Assembly (NCBI GenBank): GCA_963811775.1
Contig: CAWESO010000009.1
Coordinates: 124,001-188,000, forward strand
Length of the DNA stretch: 64,000 bases
From: Chersky-840 sp963811775
Lineage (GTDB): Bacteria; Actinomycetota; Acidimicrobiia; Acidimicrobiales; UBA8190
Direction: 5' to 3'
Shown here: piece by piece, positions 18,035 to 26,222 of the stretch
How positions within the stretch are numbered: the first letter of the stretch is position 1
How the letters are laid out: each line of letters begins with the position of its first letter
Position numbers and translations under genes: made by a program
Notes under the pieces: generated by a model
Database searches by the model: none
What the model saw: the letters and a program-made list of their open reading frames with translations, nothing else
What the model was told of the DNA's origin: nothing

Positions 18035-18316
18035 ATGGCGAATACGCAATTGAAGACACGGCCCGGTTACCAGTACCCCGCCGATCGGCACCACCCCGGG
18101 CCCGAGTCGCACCGAGGCGAGATCGCCGCCGTCGTCGTCGAGCGCACCGACGGGACGTGCACGGTGCTGTGGGCCGGCATCTGGCGCACCTTCAACAGCA
18201 AGCCCGAGGAATGGGCGTCGCGCGGTGAGGCGATCAAGGCTGTCGACACCGTCGTCGGAGACATTCTGATCTGGAACGAGATGGCCCCTCACACCTGGGC
18301 CGCACGCGCCGCCTAG
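18035..18316 (+). CDS. Conserved-looking hypothetical protein, 93 aa
   Basis: Begins MANTQLKTRPGYQYPADRHH and continues with an alternating beta pattern (IAAVVVERTDGTCTVLWAGI) and a helix SRGEAIKAVDTVV. It is soluble, with no cysteines likely to bind metal. No family is recognised. The ATG at 18035 lacks a clear Shine-Dalgarno, but codon use is normal for the region. Confidence 0.6.
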   Translation: MANTQLKTRPGYQYPADRHHPGPESHRGEIAAVVVERTDGTCTVLWAGIWRTFNSKPEEWASRGEAIKAVDTVVGDILIWNEMAPHTWAARAA

Positions 18317-18407
18317 TTTCTGGCTGGCGATCGCAACACCCGCGCGCGCCCTCGAACACAGACGAGCGTCCCACGCGAGGCTCTGCGTCGCGAGCGATCG
18401 CGAACGA

Positions 18408-18413
18408 TAGAGT
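18408..18413 (+). promoter_or_regulatory. TANNNT -10 box of a leaderless-type start
   Basis: TAGAGT lies five bases before the GTG of the disrupted lipoprotein gene, the spacing of an actinobacterial leaderless promoter. Confidence 0.4.
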
Positions 18414-18418
18414 CGGCT

Positions 18419-18682
18419 GTGCCCGCGGCAACGTGGATCCGACGATCCAGCCTGACGGCGTGCGCATTGGTGGCACTGAGCGCATGTGGAGCGTCTTCGT
18501 CGTTCCCCTCCGGCCGAGGAACCGCCACCATCACGTGGCACTCCGTGCCGCCCCATGACCACGGGACGCTGACCCGGCCCCAGCCGTTCGGGGGCACGGT
18601 GGCGGGCATCCCGTCACCGGTACCGCCGTCGTCGTCGTGGTCAAGGCGCAGGGAGGAGCGGTCTCCCTCCCGTCTCGACTGA
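18419..18682 (+). pseudogene. Lipoprotein gene, 5' part, split by the IS1111-type element
   Basis: GTG start with the lipoprotein signal SSLTACALVALSACGASSS (cysteine as lipidation site). The mature part reads GTATITWHSVPPHDHGTLTR. A one-base frame change near 18610 leads to VTGTAVVVVVKAQGGAVSLP and then SRL, ending at CTGA (18679-18682). Removing the element joins this to the 3' part at 20322 in the same frame, giving SLPSRLTLARWTGTFEGKKF across the junction. The gene is therefore inactivated by the insertion and additionally frameshifted. The family is not recognised; it looks like an exported beta-sandwich protein. Confidence 0.75.
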
Positions 18683-18684
18683 TG

Positions 18685-18693
18685 TGGAACGGC
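18685..18693. repeat. IS1111-like subterminal inverted repeat, transposase 3' side
   Basis: TGGAACGGC, exact reverse complement of 20307-20315, two bases inside the CTGA core. Confidence 0.75.
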
Positions 18694-19134
18694 TTGTCAA
18701 GCCCTACCCCGCTTTTCTTCTCACGGGTTTCCGAGCGCGCCGAACTTAGGTTCGGCGCCTGGATGTGAAATGAGCAGGCGACGGGGCCCTGGTGTCAAGG
18801 TGGAGCGCCCACAGTGAAGCGAGGACGAACGACCTTGACGCCGGGGTGGCGGCTGCTACGTAACCGCCGGCGGGCCCGCCCCATGAGGTGGGCCACGATC
18901 GAGGGCTCGGTCATGCGCCGGGCGGTGGCTGGTGGGCTGGCCGCCAGACTGATGTACGCGGGTCGGGATCGCAGGAGAGCGTTGCGCAGCGAGTTGCCCC
19001 CCACTGATCGCGGCCGTGCCGTGGCCGGTGGTCATAGTCGAGTCGGGGATCGGTGCTGCAGCGGCGGTGGCCCGGCGCATGACGAAGTCCTCGTTCGCGC
19101 CCAGCCCGGGACGAACGAGCCTGTGGGGGGCATC
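18694..19134 (-). ncRNA. Candidate guide (bridge/seek) RNA segment of the IS1111-like element
   Basis: This 440-bp stretch between the transposase stop and the element end has no credible coding frame but has strong pairing. A 9-bp perfect stem (GCGCCGAAC, loop TTAG, GTTCGGCGC) lies at 18737-18758. GTCAAGGT at 18794-18801 pairs with ACCTTGAC at 18832-18839. In IS1111 elements the target- and donor-binding RNA is made from this position. The exact ends and loops are not resolved by eye. Confidence 0.45.
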
Positions 19135-20235
19135 TCAGTTGGTCGTCATCTCGGCCCACACGAATCCAGCGAGTTCGCGGGCCACGGCGGTGACGACGAC
19201 TTTGCGGTTGGTCTTGCGGGCATCCAAGCGGCGGAACTTGCCGCACAGGCGCAGCTGTGCCGTCCAGGCTCTCGCCACCACGGCGGGATCGAGGCCCTCT
19301 TGGCGCCGCTTCAGCACGGCCCCGACCTGGGGCTTGGACTTGTAGGCCCAGGCGGCCTCGACGAGCTGGGTGCGCAGGTGCCCGTTGCCGGCGTGGGTGA
19401 TGCCCCCCCTGCGGGTGCGCTCCCCGCTCGAGGACTCCGCTGGGGTGAGGCCGGTGAAGCCCATGAACATCCCGGCGACGGGGAACCGGCGCCAGTCGCA
19501 GACCTCCGAGGCAAGGGGCAGGGCACCGAGCTCGGTGATCCCGCGGTAGGCCGTCATGCGCTGCACGGCATCTGCGAAGGGTGGCCGCCTGCACCACGCC
19601 CGGAGGTCGGGTTCGACGGCGTCCACGGCCGCATCCCGGGCGCTGAGCGTCGCCTGGTAATGCGCCAGGGTCTCGTCGAGGGCCCGCTCGTCGAAACGCT
19701 GCGCCCGGATCCACGCCTCATGCTTGAGCGTCCAGTTGTCGCCGTCTCGCCACACCCGGCCGTGGCGCAGCAGGAACTTGCCGAGGCGATGCCGCGCCCG
19801 GGTGCGGTCAATCACCATGTCCGCACGCGCCCGGCACAGGTCGCGCACCGCCTCCTCGGCGACCGTCGGCACCCGGACCGCGGTCAGCTGGCCCCCCCGA
19901 TAGAGCGCCGCCAGGCGCCGGGCGTCACGCTTGTCGGTCTTCACCCGGTCGTCCTGACGGGCGGGGATGAGCGAGGGGGCGATCACCTCGCAGTGCATGC
20001 CGGCACTGCGCAGCGTCCGGGCCAGCTCGTAGCCCGTCGGCCCCGCCTCGTAGCAGGCCCACACCCGCCCCGGGTCGGGGAAGCGGGCCAGAAGGCGGCG
20101 CACCGACTCGTCGTCGGTGCCGATACGGTCGACCACCGCCGAGGTCGAGCCGGGCTCGAGGATCCCGGCGGAGATGGAGTTCTTGTGCACGTCCATTGCG
20201 AGAACGGGGGCATCTTGGGGAACATGGATCAACAC
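19135..20235 (-). CDS. IS110-family (IS1111-like) transposase, 366 aa
   Basis: RNA-guided DEDD recombinase. The N-terminal RuvC-like DEDD domain starts APVLAMDVHKNSISAGIL (first Asp) and has the acidic residues in CYEAGPTGYEL and TDKRDARRLA. The C-terminal transposase_20 domain carries the helix-hairpin-helix AYRGITELGALPL, the catalytic-serine region AGMFMGFTGLTPAESSSGER and KSKPQVGAVLKRR. Start: the GTG at 20235 has AAGGAG seven bases upstream, so the longer frame to 20322 is unlikely. No frameshift or missing motif is seen, so the element may be active. Confidence 0.95.
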   Translation of the reverse strand: MLIHVPQDAPVLAMDVHKNSISAGILEPGSTSAVVDRIGTDDESVRRLLARFPDPGRVWACYEAGPTGYELARTLRSAGMHCEVIAPSLIPARQDDRVKTDKRDARRLAALYRGGQLTAVRVPTVAEEAVRDLCRARADMVIDRTRARHRLGKFLLRHGRVWRDGDNWTLKHEAWIRAQRFDERALDETLAHYQATLSARDAAVDAVEPDLRAWCRRPPFADAVQRMTAYRGITELGALPLASEVCDWRRFPVAGMFMGFTGLTPAESSSGERTRRGGITHAGNGHLRTQLVEAAWAYKSKPQVGAVLKRRQEGLDPAVVARAWTAQLRLCGKFRRLDARKTNRKVVVTAVARELAGFVWAEMTTN

Positions 20236-20306
20236 GGCCGGCTCCTTCCGTATGTGGCTCGATCCGCCTGTGGGCGGGCAACCCACGTATATGCGGACTC
20301 GAGCCG

Positions 20307-20315
20307 GCCGTTCCA
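20307..20315. repeat. IS1111-like subterminal inverted repeat, transposase 5' side
   Basis: GCCGTTCCA, six bases inside the CTGA core at 20322-20325. Confidence 0.75.
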
Positions 20316-20321
20316 TACTCA

Positions 20322-20607
20322 CTGACCCTGGCCCGATGGACCGGGACGTTCGAGGGGAAGAAGTTCTCGCTGACGGTCTCGGCGGGCACCGGATCGCTCA
20401 CCCCCATCCAGTCGCTGACCTTCGACGTCGACGGGACGTCCGGATCGCAACCGGCGCGTTTCGTCGTCGGTCCCGAATCCGACCAGCACCACCGCGATCT
20501 CGTTCCACGGCACCGTCGGGCCCCACCACGTCACGGGAGCGGTCCGGCTCGGCGAGGCCACCGGATTGAGCAACAAGGCAACGGCCACCTTCACCGTCAC
20601 CGGCTGA
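20322..20607 (+). pseudogene. Lipoprotein gene, 3' part, split by the IS1111-type element
   Basis: Continues the gene begun at 18419: TLARWTGTFEGKKFSLTVSA, then DVDGTSGSQ. Near 20450-20480 the frame changes again, and the terminal part reads STTAISFHGTVGPHHVTGAV, ending in ATFTVTG at the stop 20605-20607. Two frame changes plus the insertion suggest an old pseudogene, or draft-quality sequence around the insertion. Confidence 0.7.
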
Positions 20608-20667
20608 CCCCCACCTCAAATGCGCCCCCCCCTCCTTCTTGCCTCCGGCCGCCGGTGGCCCTAAGAT

Positions 20668-20683
20668 TTGACCAATTGCTCAA
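20668..20683. promoter_or_regulatory. Candidate TetR operator
   Basis: Inverted repeat TTGA-8-TCAA, with another GCTCAA half-site ten bases on (20691-20696), 30-50 bases upstream of the TetR gene. The position suits autoregulation of the TetR/epimerase operon. The palindrome is short, so this is tentative. Confidence 0.35.
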
Positions 20684-20714
20684 TGTGATCGCTCAAGATC
20701 GATGAGGGAGGCCG

Positions 20715-21368
20715 GTGGCCAAATCGGGAGCCAGACGGGGAGTCGGAAGCCCGAGCTCGAGCGCGTCCGAAGCGACCCGGCGGGCCCTCGTGGGCGGTGC
20801 GGTCGAGGCGCTGCGCGAAGAAGGGTTCTCGGGCGCCAGCGCCCGGGAGATCGCCCGGCGCGCCGGGTGCAACCAGGGGCTCGTCTTCTACCACTTCGGA
20901 TCGGTCACGAACCTGCTCCTCGCCGCGCTCGACGAGGTGAGCGCGCTGCGTCTGACCCGTTACCAGGGTGTCGTCGACGAGGCCGACACCCTCCCCGACC
21001 TCGTCGAGGCGGCGCGGGCCGTGTTCGAAGAGGACCTCGACGCGGGATACATGGCGGTGCTGGCCGAGATGATCGCCGGTGCCTCCTCGACGCCCGGGCT
21101 GGGTGCGGAGGTCGCCGCCCGGATCGCGCCATGGCGCAGCTTCGCCGCCGACGCGGTGCGCGACACGCTTGTGGGCTCCCCCCTCTCGTCGTTGCTCGAC
21201 CCCGATCAGGTCGCGCACGGGATCGTGGCGCTCTATCTCGGTCTGGAGATGCTCGCCCACCTCGACGGCGACCGCTCGGCCGCCTCGGGCTTGTTCGATC
21301 GGGCCGCGCAGATCGCCGGCCTGCTTTCCGCTCTGGGTGCGGTCTCCGGCGCGAAGGGAGAAGCATGA
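20715..21368 (+). CDS. TetR family transcriptional regulator, 217 aa
   Basis: DNA-binding repressor. The helix-turn-helix is FSGASAREIARRAGCNQGLV followed by FYHFGSVTNLL, the standard TetR pattern at about 35-70, with a helical ligand domain after it. The GTG at 20715 is chosen for the GGGAGG five bases upstream. Its stop overlaps the epimerase ATG as ATGA, so it probably controls that gene in the same operon. The ligand is unknown. Confidence 0.92.
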   Translation: MAKSGARRGVGSPSSSASEATRRALVGGAVEALREEGFSGASAREIARRAGCNQGLVFYHFGSVTNLLLAALDEVSALRLTRYQGVVDEADTLPDLVEAARAVFEEDLDAGYMAVLAEMIAGASSTPGLGAEVAARIAPWRSFAADAVRDTLVGSPLSSLLDPDQVAHGIVALYLGLEMLAHLDGDRSAASGLFDRAAQIAGLLSALGAVSGAKGEA

Positions 21369-22321
21369 GCCAGTCGGTCTCGACACGCGCACACACGGAT
21401 CCGTTCTCGAGCAAGGAGGGCTTCGACGTCGTCACCGGCGCCTTCAGCTACTCCGGTGCCGCCATCGCCAGGGAGCTGCACGCCGGTGGTCGCCACGTCC
21501 GCACCCTCACCGGGCACCCCGGCCGGGTGCGGGGCGACCACCACATCGACGTGCGACCCCTCGACTTCGACGACCCGGTGGCCCTGCGCGAGGCGCTACA
21601 CGGCGCCACCACGCTCTACAACACCTACTGGGTGCGCTTTCCGCACGGGCCCGTCGACCACGCCGCCGCCGTGGCGAACTCCCGGACCCTCCTCTACGCC
21701 GCCCTCCACGCCGGGGTGCAGCGCATCGTGCACGTGTCGATCACCCACCCCAGCATCACCTCGCCGTACCCCTACTTTCGGGGCAAGGCCGAGGTCGAAC
21801 GAATCCTGGCCGAGGTGGGCGTCTCCTACGCGGTCCTCCGACCCGCCATCCTCTTCGGAGGGGACGGCGTGCTCCTCAACAACATCGCCTGGCTCCTGCG
21901 GCGGCTCCCGGTGTTCGCCGTGGGGGGCGGAGGCCATTACCGCATCCGGCCCATCCACGTCGACGACCTGGGCCGCCTGAGCGTGGAGGCCGGCCCGCAG
22001 CGAGGCGTCTCTGTCACCGACGCCGTGGGCCCCGAGCGCCTGGAGTTCGGAGAACTGGTGCGACGCATCCGCGACGCCGTCGGCAGCCACAGCCGCATCG
22101 TGCGCGTCCCCGGGGCGCTCATGCCACTGCTGTCCTCAGGCCTCGGCTTCTTCCTCCGAGACGTGTTGCTCAGCAGCGAGGAGTACCGGGCCATGGCCGC
22201 CGGGCTGGCCGACACCGAGGGTCCCGCCACCGGCTCGCTGTCGGTGTCGCAGTGGCTCACCGATCACGCCGACACGCTCGGCCGTCGTTACGCCAACGAG
22301 ATCGAGCGCCACTTTCGCTGA
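21365..22321 (+). CDS. NAD(P)-binding epimerase/reductase (atypical SDR, NmrA-like), 318 aa
   Basis: Rossmann-fold protein with the dinucleotide motif DVVTGAFSYSGAAIARELHA (G-x-x-x-x-G form typical of atypical SDRs) at about 21-40, and Y-P-Y-F-R-G-K (YxxxK-like) near 145. IRPIHVDDLGRLSVEAGPQ matches the V-D-D-V region of nucleotide-sugar epimerase relatives, and a membrane-prone C-terminal third resembles NDUFA9-like quinone-binding relatives. Translationally coupled to the TetR gene. The substrate is unknown. Confidence 0.88.
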   Translation: MSQSVSTRAHTDPFSSKEGFDVVTGAFSYSGAAIARELHAGGRHVRTLTGHPGRVRGDHHIDVRPLDFDDPVALREALHGATTLYNTYWVRFPHGPVDHAAAVANSRTLLYAALHAGVQRIVHVSITHPSITSPYPYFRGKAEVERILAEVGVSYAVLRPAILFGGDGVLLNNIAWLLRRLPVFAVGGGGHYRIRPIHVDDLGRLSVEAGPQRGVSVTDAVGPERLEFGELVRRIRDAVGSHSRIVRVPGALMPLLSSGLGFFLRDVLLSSEEYRAMAAGLADTEGPATGSLSVSQWLTDHADTLGRRYANEIERHFR

Positions 22322-22332
22322 GGCCGCGCCGG

Positions 22333-22938
22333 TCACCCTGTGGGACGGCGGCCCTCGCCAACACCACCGCCCCCGCCCTCGCCTCCGGCGTCGCCACGGT
22401 GCGGCTGGTTCTCCCACTCGCGACGCGAGAGCCGGTACACCCGCAGCGCCACACCGCGGGTGGGGTGCGTCGTCTCCCGGTCGAATCGCATGCCGAGTCG
22501 GACCATGACGCGACCCGAGGCGACGTTCTCCGGCTGGTAGATGCTCACGACCTCGTCGAGGCTCGGGTTCGAAAAGCCGTGGGCCAGAGCGGCTCGAGCG
22601 CCTTCGGTGGCCAGGCCCCGGCCCCACACCGCCGGGTCGAGGCGCCAGCCCACCTCGACGGTGGGCATCACCTCGGGCAGGAAGTGGGGCTCGGCCAGAC
22701 CGATGTAGCCGACGAGTTCACCGCTCGAGAGAAGCTCCACCGCCCATTCGGCCCATCCGCCGGTCGACTGCGCCGCGATCTGCAGGGCCAGAAAGCCCTC
22801 GGTCTCCTCCGTCGTGAGCCCCCGGCCGAACGGGTACTGCCACACCTCGGGCCGCGAGAAGATCCGGGCCAGCGGACCGAGGTCGTGCGGGCTCCATCGA
22901 CGGAGCCGGAGGTTGGCCGTGACGAGCTCGTCGGTCAC
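22333..22938 (-). CDS. GNAT acetyltransferase, RimJ/RimL type, 201 aa
   Basis: Acetyl-CoA-dependent transferase. LRLRRWSPHDLGPLARIFS at the start, VEVGWRLDPAVWGRGLATEG in the acetyl-CoA site and NVASGRVMVRLGMRFD near the end match the Acetyltransf_3/RimL pattern. The last 25 residues are glycine-rich and probably disordered. GTG start. Seventeen bases downstream of the kinase-like gene, on the same strand. Confidence 0.9.
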   Translation of the reverse strand: MTDELVTANLRLRRWSPHDLGPLARIFSRPEVWQYPFGRGLTTEETEGFLALQIAAQSTGGWAEWAVELLSSGELVGYIGLAEPHFLPEVMPTVEVGWRLDPAVWGRGLATEGARAALAHGFSNPSLDEVVSIYQPENVASGRVMVRLGMRFDRETTHPTRGVALRVYRLSRREWENQPHRGDAGGEGGGGGVGEGRRPTG

Positions 22939-22954
22939 CGCTGGCTTCGCTCCG

Positions 22955-23656
22955 CTAGCGAGGAGACTCGAACTTCTCGACCACGCGCCACATGGCCTGC
23001 TGTTCGGCCGCGCTCATGTTGGGGTCCTTCACCTTGAAGGCCACCACCTCCCGCAGCCTGTCCTTCACGACGTCGGGCCCCGGGACCACATCGGCCAGGA
23101 AGCCGTTGACCAGCACCGACCGGCCCCACCCGAGAACGGCGCCGACAAATTTGCTGGTTGGCGCGTCCGCCGCCGCCATCAACACCCACGCCAGGCCGAC
23201 GTCGATGGCGGGGTCGCCGCGCGCCGCGTTGGGCCAGTCGATGACGACGGGTCCGTTGGCACTGATCATGACGTTGAGCGGGTGGAGGTCCATGTGGAGG
23301 AAGCAGGCCCCGGTGCCGACCGGCGCAGTGGGGAGGAAGTCCGGGGGCGGCACGTCGTGCAGGCGCCGGTGCAACGAGGCCAGCACCCTTCCCTGCCGCC
23401 GGATCGACCACGGCCGCCTGGTCATGACGTCGACCATCGACGACCCCTCGATACGTTCCATGACGAGGTCGGTCCCGTCGTCGCTCACTTCCTCGACGGC
23501 GGGGACGGGATAGCCATGACCGCGCAGGTACTCCATGATGCGAGCCTCACCTGCCATCGAACGGCCTCGCCGGGACCGGCGCAGGACCCGGCCGGGGCCG
23601 TACTCGAAGATGTCGGCGTCCCGGCCTGACGCCAACAACGGTCCGGGCGGCTGCAT
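22955..23656 (-). CDS. Aminoglycoside-phosphotransferase (APH) family kinase-like protein, 233 aa
   Basis: Small kinase-fold protein. The catalytic loop HMDLHPLNVM (Asp base, Asn metal ligand) and the metal-binding VVIDWPNAARGDPAIDVG are intact. The N-terminal lobe is short (DADIFEYGPGRVLRRSRRG, a reduced glycine loop). Such proteins phosphorylate sugars, choline or antibiotics; the genomic context does not decide which. A TACCGT box lies seven bases before the ATG. Likely co-transcribed with the GNAT gene. Confidence 0.88.
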   Translation of the reverse strand: MQPPGPLLASGRDADIFEYGPGRVLRRSRRGRSMAGEARIMEYLRGHGYPVPAVEEVSDDGTDLVMERIEGSSMVDVMTRRPWSIRRQGRVLASLHRRLHDVPPPDFLPTAPVGTGACFLHMDLHPLNVMISANGPVVIDWPNAARGDPAIDVGLAWVLMAAADAPTSKFVGAVLGWGRSVLVNGFLADVVPGPDVVKDRLREVVAFKVKDPNMSAAEQQAMWRVVEKFESPR

Positions 23657-23663
23657 GGCGAAA

Positions 23664-23669
23664 ACGGTA
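23664..23669 (-). promoter_or_regulatory. TANNNT -10 box of a leaderless start
   Basis: TACCGT (minus strand) ends seven bases before the ATG at 23656, with no Shine-Dalgarno in between. Confidence 0.45.
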
Positions 23670-23727
23670 GTGGAACGACCCGGGCGCTCGGTACGCTGCG
23701 AGGACTCGACGAGTGGGAGGGGGCACC

Positions 23728-24141
23728 GTGGCGGTCACCGGGATGGCGAACCTCGCGGTCAAGGTGGCCGACCTGGACGCCGCGGTCACGTTCTACGAGA
23801 AGGCGGGCGCAGAGGTCCGCGATCGGACGCACTGGGGCAACGGCGAACGAGCCGACGTCTTGCTCGGCCCCATCATGATCACGCTCTTCACCCGTGCCAT
23901 CTACGAGGACGCCGTCACCCTCCCCACCGAAGGCTTCCTGCACCCCGCTCTCTTCACCGACGATCTCGACGCTGAGCTCGCCGGGCACGACGTGATCTGG
24001 GGACCCGCCATCGTCGAAGGAACATTCGGGAAACGCCGTATCGCGTTCGTGAACGCCCCCGGGGGCATTCGCCTCGAGTTCATGGAACAGGTCGAGCCAC
24101 CGCCCGCACGCAAGCCATCTCCTGCAGGAGGCATCGGATGA
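23728..24141 (+). CDS. VOC family protein, 137 aa
   Basis: Glyoxalase-fold protein: GMANLAVKVADLDAAVTFYE opens the first beta-alpha-beta-beta-beta unit, and FVNAPGGIRLEFMEQ closes the second. The C-terminal Glu of RLEFME is a usual metal ligand. The GTG at 23728 is used because GGGAGGGGG precedes it. ATGA overlap with the next VOC gene implies a two-gene operon, possibly a heterodimeric enzyme. Confidence 0.88.
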   Translation: MAVTGMANLAVKVADLDAAVTFYEKAGAEVRDRTHWGNGERADVLLGPIMITLFTRAIYEDAVTLPTEGFLHPALFTDDLDAELAGHDVIWGPAIVEGTFGKRRIAFVNAPGGIRLEFMEQVEPPPARKPSPAGGIG

Positions 24142-24515
24142 AGGTCACACGCTTCCATCACGTCTCGGTCAACACCAACGGCGCACCGCTCGACGAGCTG
24201 ACCGCCTTCTACCGTGACGTTCTCGGCCTCGACAGCAAGGACCGACCTGACATCCCCGGCGTGCCGGGGCACTGGCACGTCGTCGGCGATCAGGAGCTGC
24301 ATCTCGTGGGAGCCCCGCCCCGGGGCACCCCCATCGACGCCACCGGGCACCACTACTGCGTCGCCGTGGCCGACCTCGACGCGGCGGTGGGCGAGCTCGA
24401 CGAGCGCGGCATCGCCTATCAGCGCGCCATTCAGGGCGCGGACAACGTCCAGATCTGGATCAACGATCCGGCCGGGAACACCATCGAGCTCCAGCAGGAG
24501 AAGGGCCTCGGCTGA
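24138..24515 (+). CDS. VOC family protein (glyoxalase/bleomycin resistance type), 125 aa
   Basis: Second glyoxalase-fold gene: FHHVSVNTNGAPLDELTAFY at the start (His ligand), GHHYCVAVADLDAAVGEL in the middle and WINDPAGNTIELQQE at the end (Glu ligand). Coupled to the upstream VOC gene by ATGA, with AGGAGG before the start. Reaction unknown. Confidence 0.93.
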   Translation: MKVTRFHHVSVNTNGAPLDELTAFYRDVLGLDSKDRPDIPGVPGHWHVVGDQELHLVGAPPRGTPIDATGHHYCVAVADLDAAVGELDERGIAYQRAIQGADNVQIWINDPAGNTIELQQEKGLG

Positions 24516-24587
24516 CGCACCGGTGCCGCCGGGCACCGGCTGTGCTCGATGGCGGCTGGGTCGCCGTCAGGAGCGCTGTGCCCGAGC

Positions 24588-26210
24588 TCAGCAGCCCAGC
24601 GCGATCCCGTCCGGGCTCCGGGGGTCGGAGGCCCCGGTGAAGAGCAACGAATCGCCCACGGTCTCGACGGAGATGATCTGTGAACAACCGACGTCGACCG
24701 GGTTGAGCGCACCCACGACCCGGACCCGATGTCCACGCGACTCGAGACCCTCCCGCCAGCCCACCGGGGCGTTCGCCTCCATGAGCAGGGAGTGCGCCGG
24801 GGCCTGCCAGAGACGGAAAGGTGGGGCCCCGGGTGCTTCGTGGGCCAGGCGAGGCGCGGAAATGGCGCTGGCCGGGTCCTCCTTCGCATGCAGCAGACGC
24901 GCCAACAGCTGCAGAATGATCTGCGGTTGGACGTCGCCACCCATCGTGCCGACGATCTGCGCCAACGAGCCGTCGCTGCGTGTCGCGAGTGCCGGCGACA
25001 GCGTGTGCGTCGGTCGCCGGCGAGGGCCGTACTCGGCCGGGTGGCCGGGCTCGAGTGAGAAGCCGACGCCACGATTGTGGAGGAAGACCCCCGTCTCGCC
25101 GGCGACGAGGTGTGCGCCGAAATCCAAGGCGTTGGACTGGGTCAGCGAGATGCCGAGGCCGTCACGGTCGACGGCGCACAGATGCGTGGTGTCTCCGTCG
25201 GAGAACGACGTCCCGGGTCGGCGGGCGCCGAGGACCGGGACGGGCGACGCGGGACGGTCGGGGTGGATCGACTCGGCCCGGGACAGGAGCCTGTCGGCGG
25301 ACAGGAGTTCGGCGGCGTCGGCGCCGTCGAAGAGCACCGACGGCCGATCGATCCCGGCGGCCCGTCCCGCCTCCGCGATCAGGTGGGCCCACAGCGGATC
25401 GTCACAGTCGGCGGGAAGCCCGATCCGCTCCGCGATCCACGCTGCCGCCAAGGTCACGTAGCCCTGCGAAGGAGGAGGCACGGTCCACAGGTCATGGCCG
25501 AAGGCATGCAACGCCAGGGGTTCGCACCATTGCGCCAGCGGTCGCGCCAGATCGTCGGCCTCGTACTCGCCCGCCCCGAGCTCGACGAGGGCCCGGCCGA
25601 ATTCCGCACCGTAGAACCCGTCCCGGCCCCCCGATGCGAGACTCCGAAGGGTCCGCGCCATGCCTGGGAGGCGGACGCGCTGTCCCGGCTGCAGCGGTCC
25701 CCCCGGGCAGAGCTGCGACGCGCCCGGGACATCGACGACGAGGGTGCTCGCGAAGGCGAGGAGCAGCGAGGCGGCAAAGCCCCCTTCGGCGAGCGCGATG
25801 GCCGGCTGCAACACGGCGTCCCAGCGCAAACGCCCGAAGCGCTCGTGCAGCGCCAACCAACCGTCGGCCGCCCCGGGGACGGGAACGCTCCGAATGTCAC
25901 CGCGCTGGGGCATGTCGGCGTGCCCCTCGGCCCGGAGGCGATTCGGATCGGCACCTGATCCCGCCCTCCCCACGGCGAGGAGCGCGACGGGCGGGGCTAC
26001 CGGTGCCTTGACCATGGCCAGGACGTCACCACCGAGCCCGCACAGATGCGGGCCGACGACGGCCATGGCCGCGGCGGCCGCCACCATGGCATCGGCGGCG
26101 GAACCTCCCCGTTCGAGCATCGACACGCCGGACGAGACCGCCAGCTGGTCCGCGGCCGCGACCATCCCGCCCCGTGCCACTCGAGGATGGAAGGGGATCG
26201 TCCTGGTCAC
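24588..26210 (-). CDS. Gamma-glutamyltransferase family protein, 540 aa
   Basis: N-terminal nucleophile hydrolase that self-cleaves into two subunits. The nucleophile threonine sits in FSDGDTTHLCAVDRDG (about residue 339), directly after a likely cleavage site. The large subunit has MVAAADQLAVSSGVSMLERG and PHLCGLGGDVLAM; the small one has GTMGGDVQPQIILQLLARLL. No signal peptide is evident, so it may be a cytoplasmic acylase-like relative rather than a periplasmic glutathione hydrolase. A TAGCCT box lies six bases before the GTG. Confidence 0.93.
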   Translation of the reverse strand: MTRTIPFHPRVARGGMVAAADQLAVSSGVSMLERGGSAADAMVAAAAAMAVVGPHLCGLGGDVLAMVKAPVAPPVALLAVGRAGSGADPNRLRAEGHADMPQRGDIRSVPVPGAADGWLALHERFGRLRWDAVLQPAIALAEGGFAASLLLAFASTLVVDVPGASQLCPGGPLQPGQRVRLPGMARTLRSLASGGRDGFYGAEFGRALVELGAGEYEADDLARPLAQWCEPLALHAFGHDLWTVPPPSQGYVTLAAAWIAERIGLPADCDDPLWAHLIAEAGRAAGIDRPSVLFDGADAAELLSADRLLSRAESIHPDRPASPVPVLGARRPGTSFSDGDTTHLCAVDRDGLGISLTQSNALDFGAHLVAGETGVFLHNRGVGFSLEPGHPAEYGPRRRPTHTLSPALATRSDGSLAQIVGTMGGDVQPQIILQLLARLLHAKEDPASAISAPRLAHEAPGAPPFRLWQAPAHSLLMEANAPVGWREGLESRGHRVRVVGALNPVDVGCSQIISVETVGDSLLFTGASDPRSPDGIALGC

Positions 26211-26216
26211 GCCGTC

Positions 26217-26222
26217 AGGCTA
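26217..26222 (-). promoter_or_regulatory. TANNNT -10 box of a leaderless start
   Basis: TAGCCT on the minus strand, six bases before the GTG at 26210. Confidence 0.5.

Larger units (their letters stand above)
18683..20325 (-). mobile_element. IS110-family insertion sequence, IS1111-like, about 1.64 kb
   Basis: The element is bounded by a 4-bp direct repeat CTGA (18679-18682 and 20322-20325), and the host reading frame rejoins exactly when one copy and the element are removed. Subterminal inverted repeats TGGAACGGC (18685-18693) and GCCGTTCCA (20307-20315) sit two and six bases from the CTGA copies. Unequal subterminal repeats are the hallmark of the IS1111 subgroup of IS110. Inside are one DEDD transposase on the minus strand and a roughly 450-bp noncoding 3' segment where IS1111 elements carry their guide (bridge/seek) RNA. 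Confidence 0.85.

Noticed and set aside
18814..20325. 503-codon plus-strand frame opposite the IS110 transposase
   Set aside because: Shadow of the transposase; no known domain.
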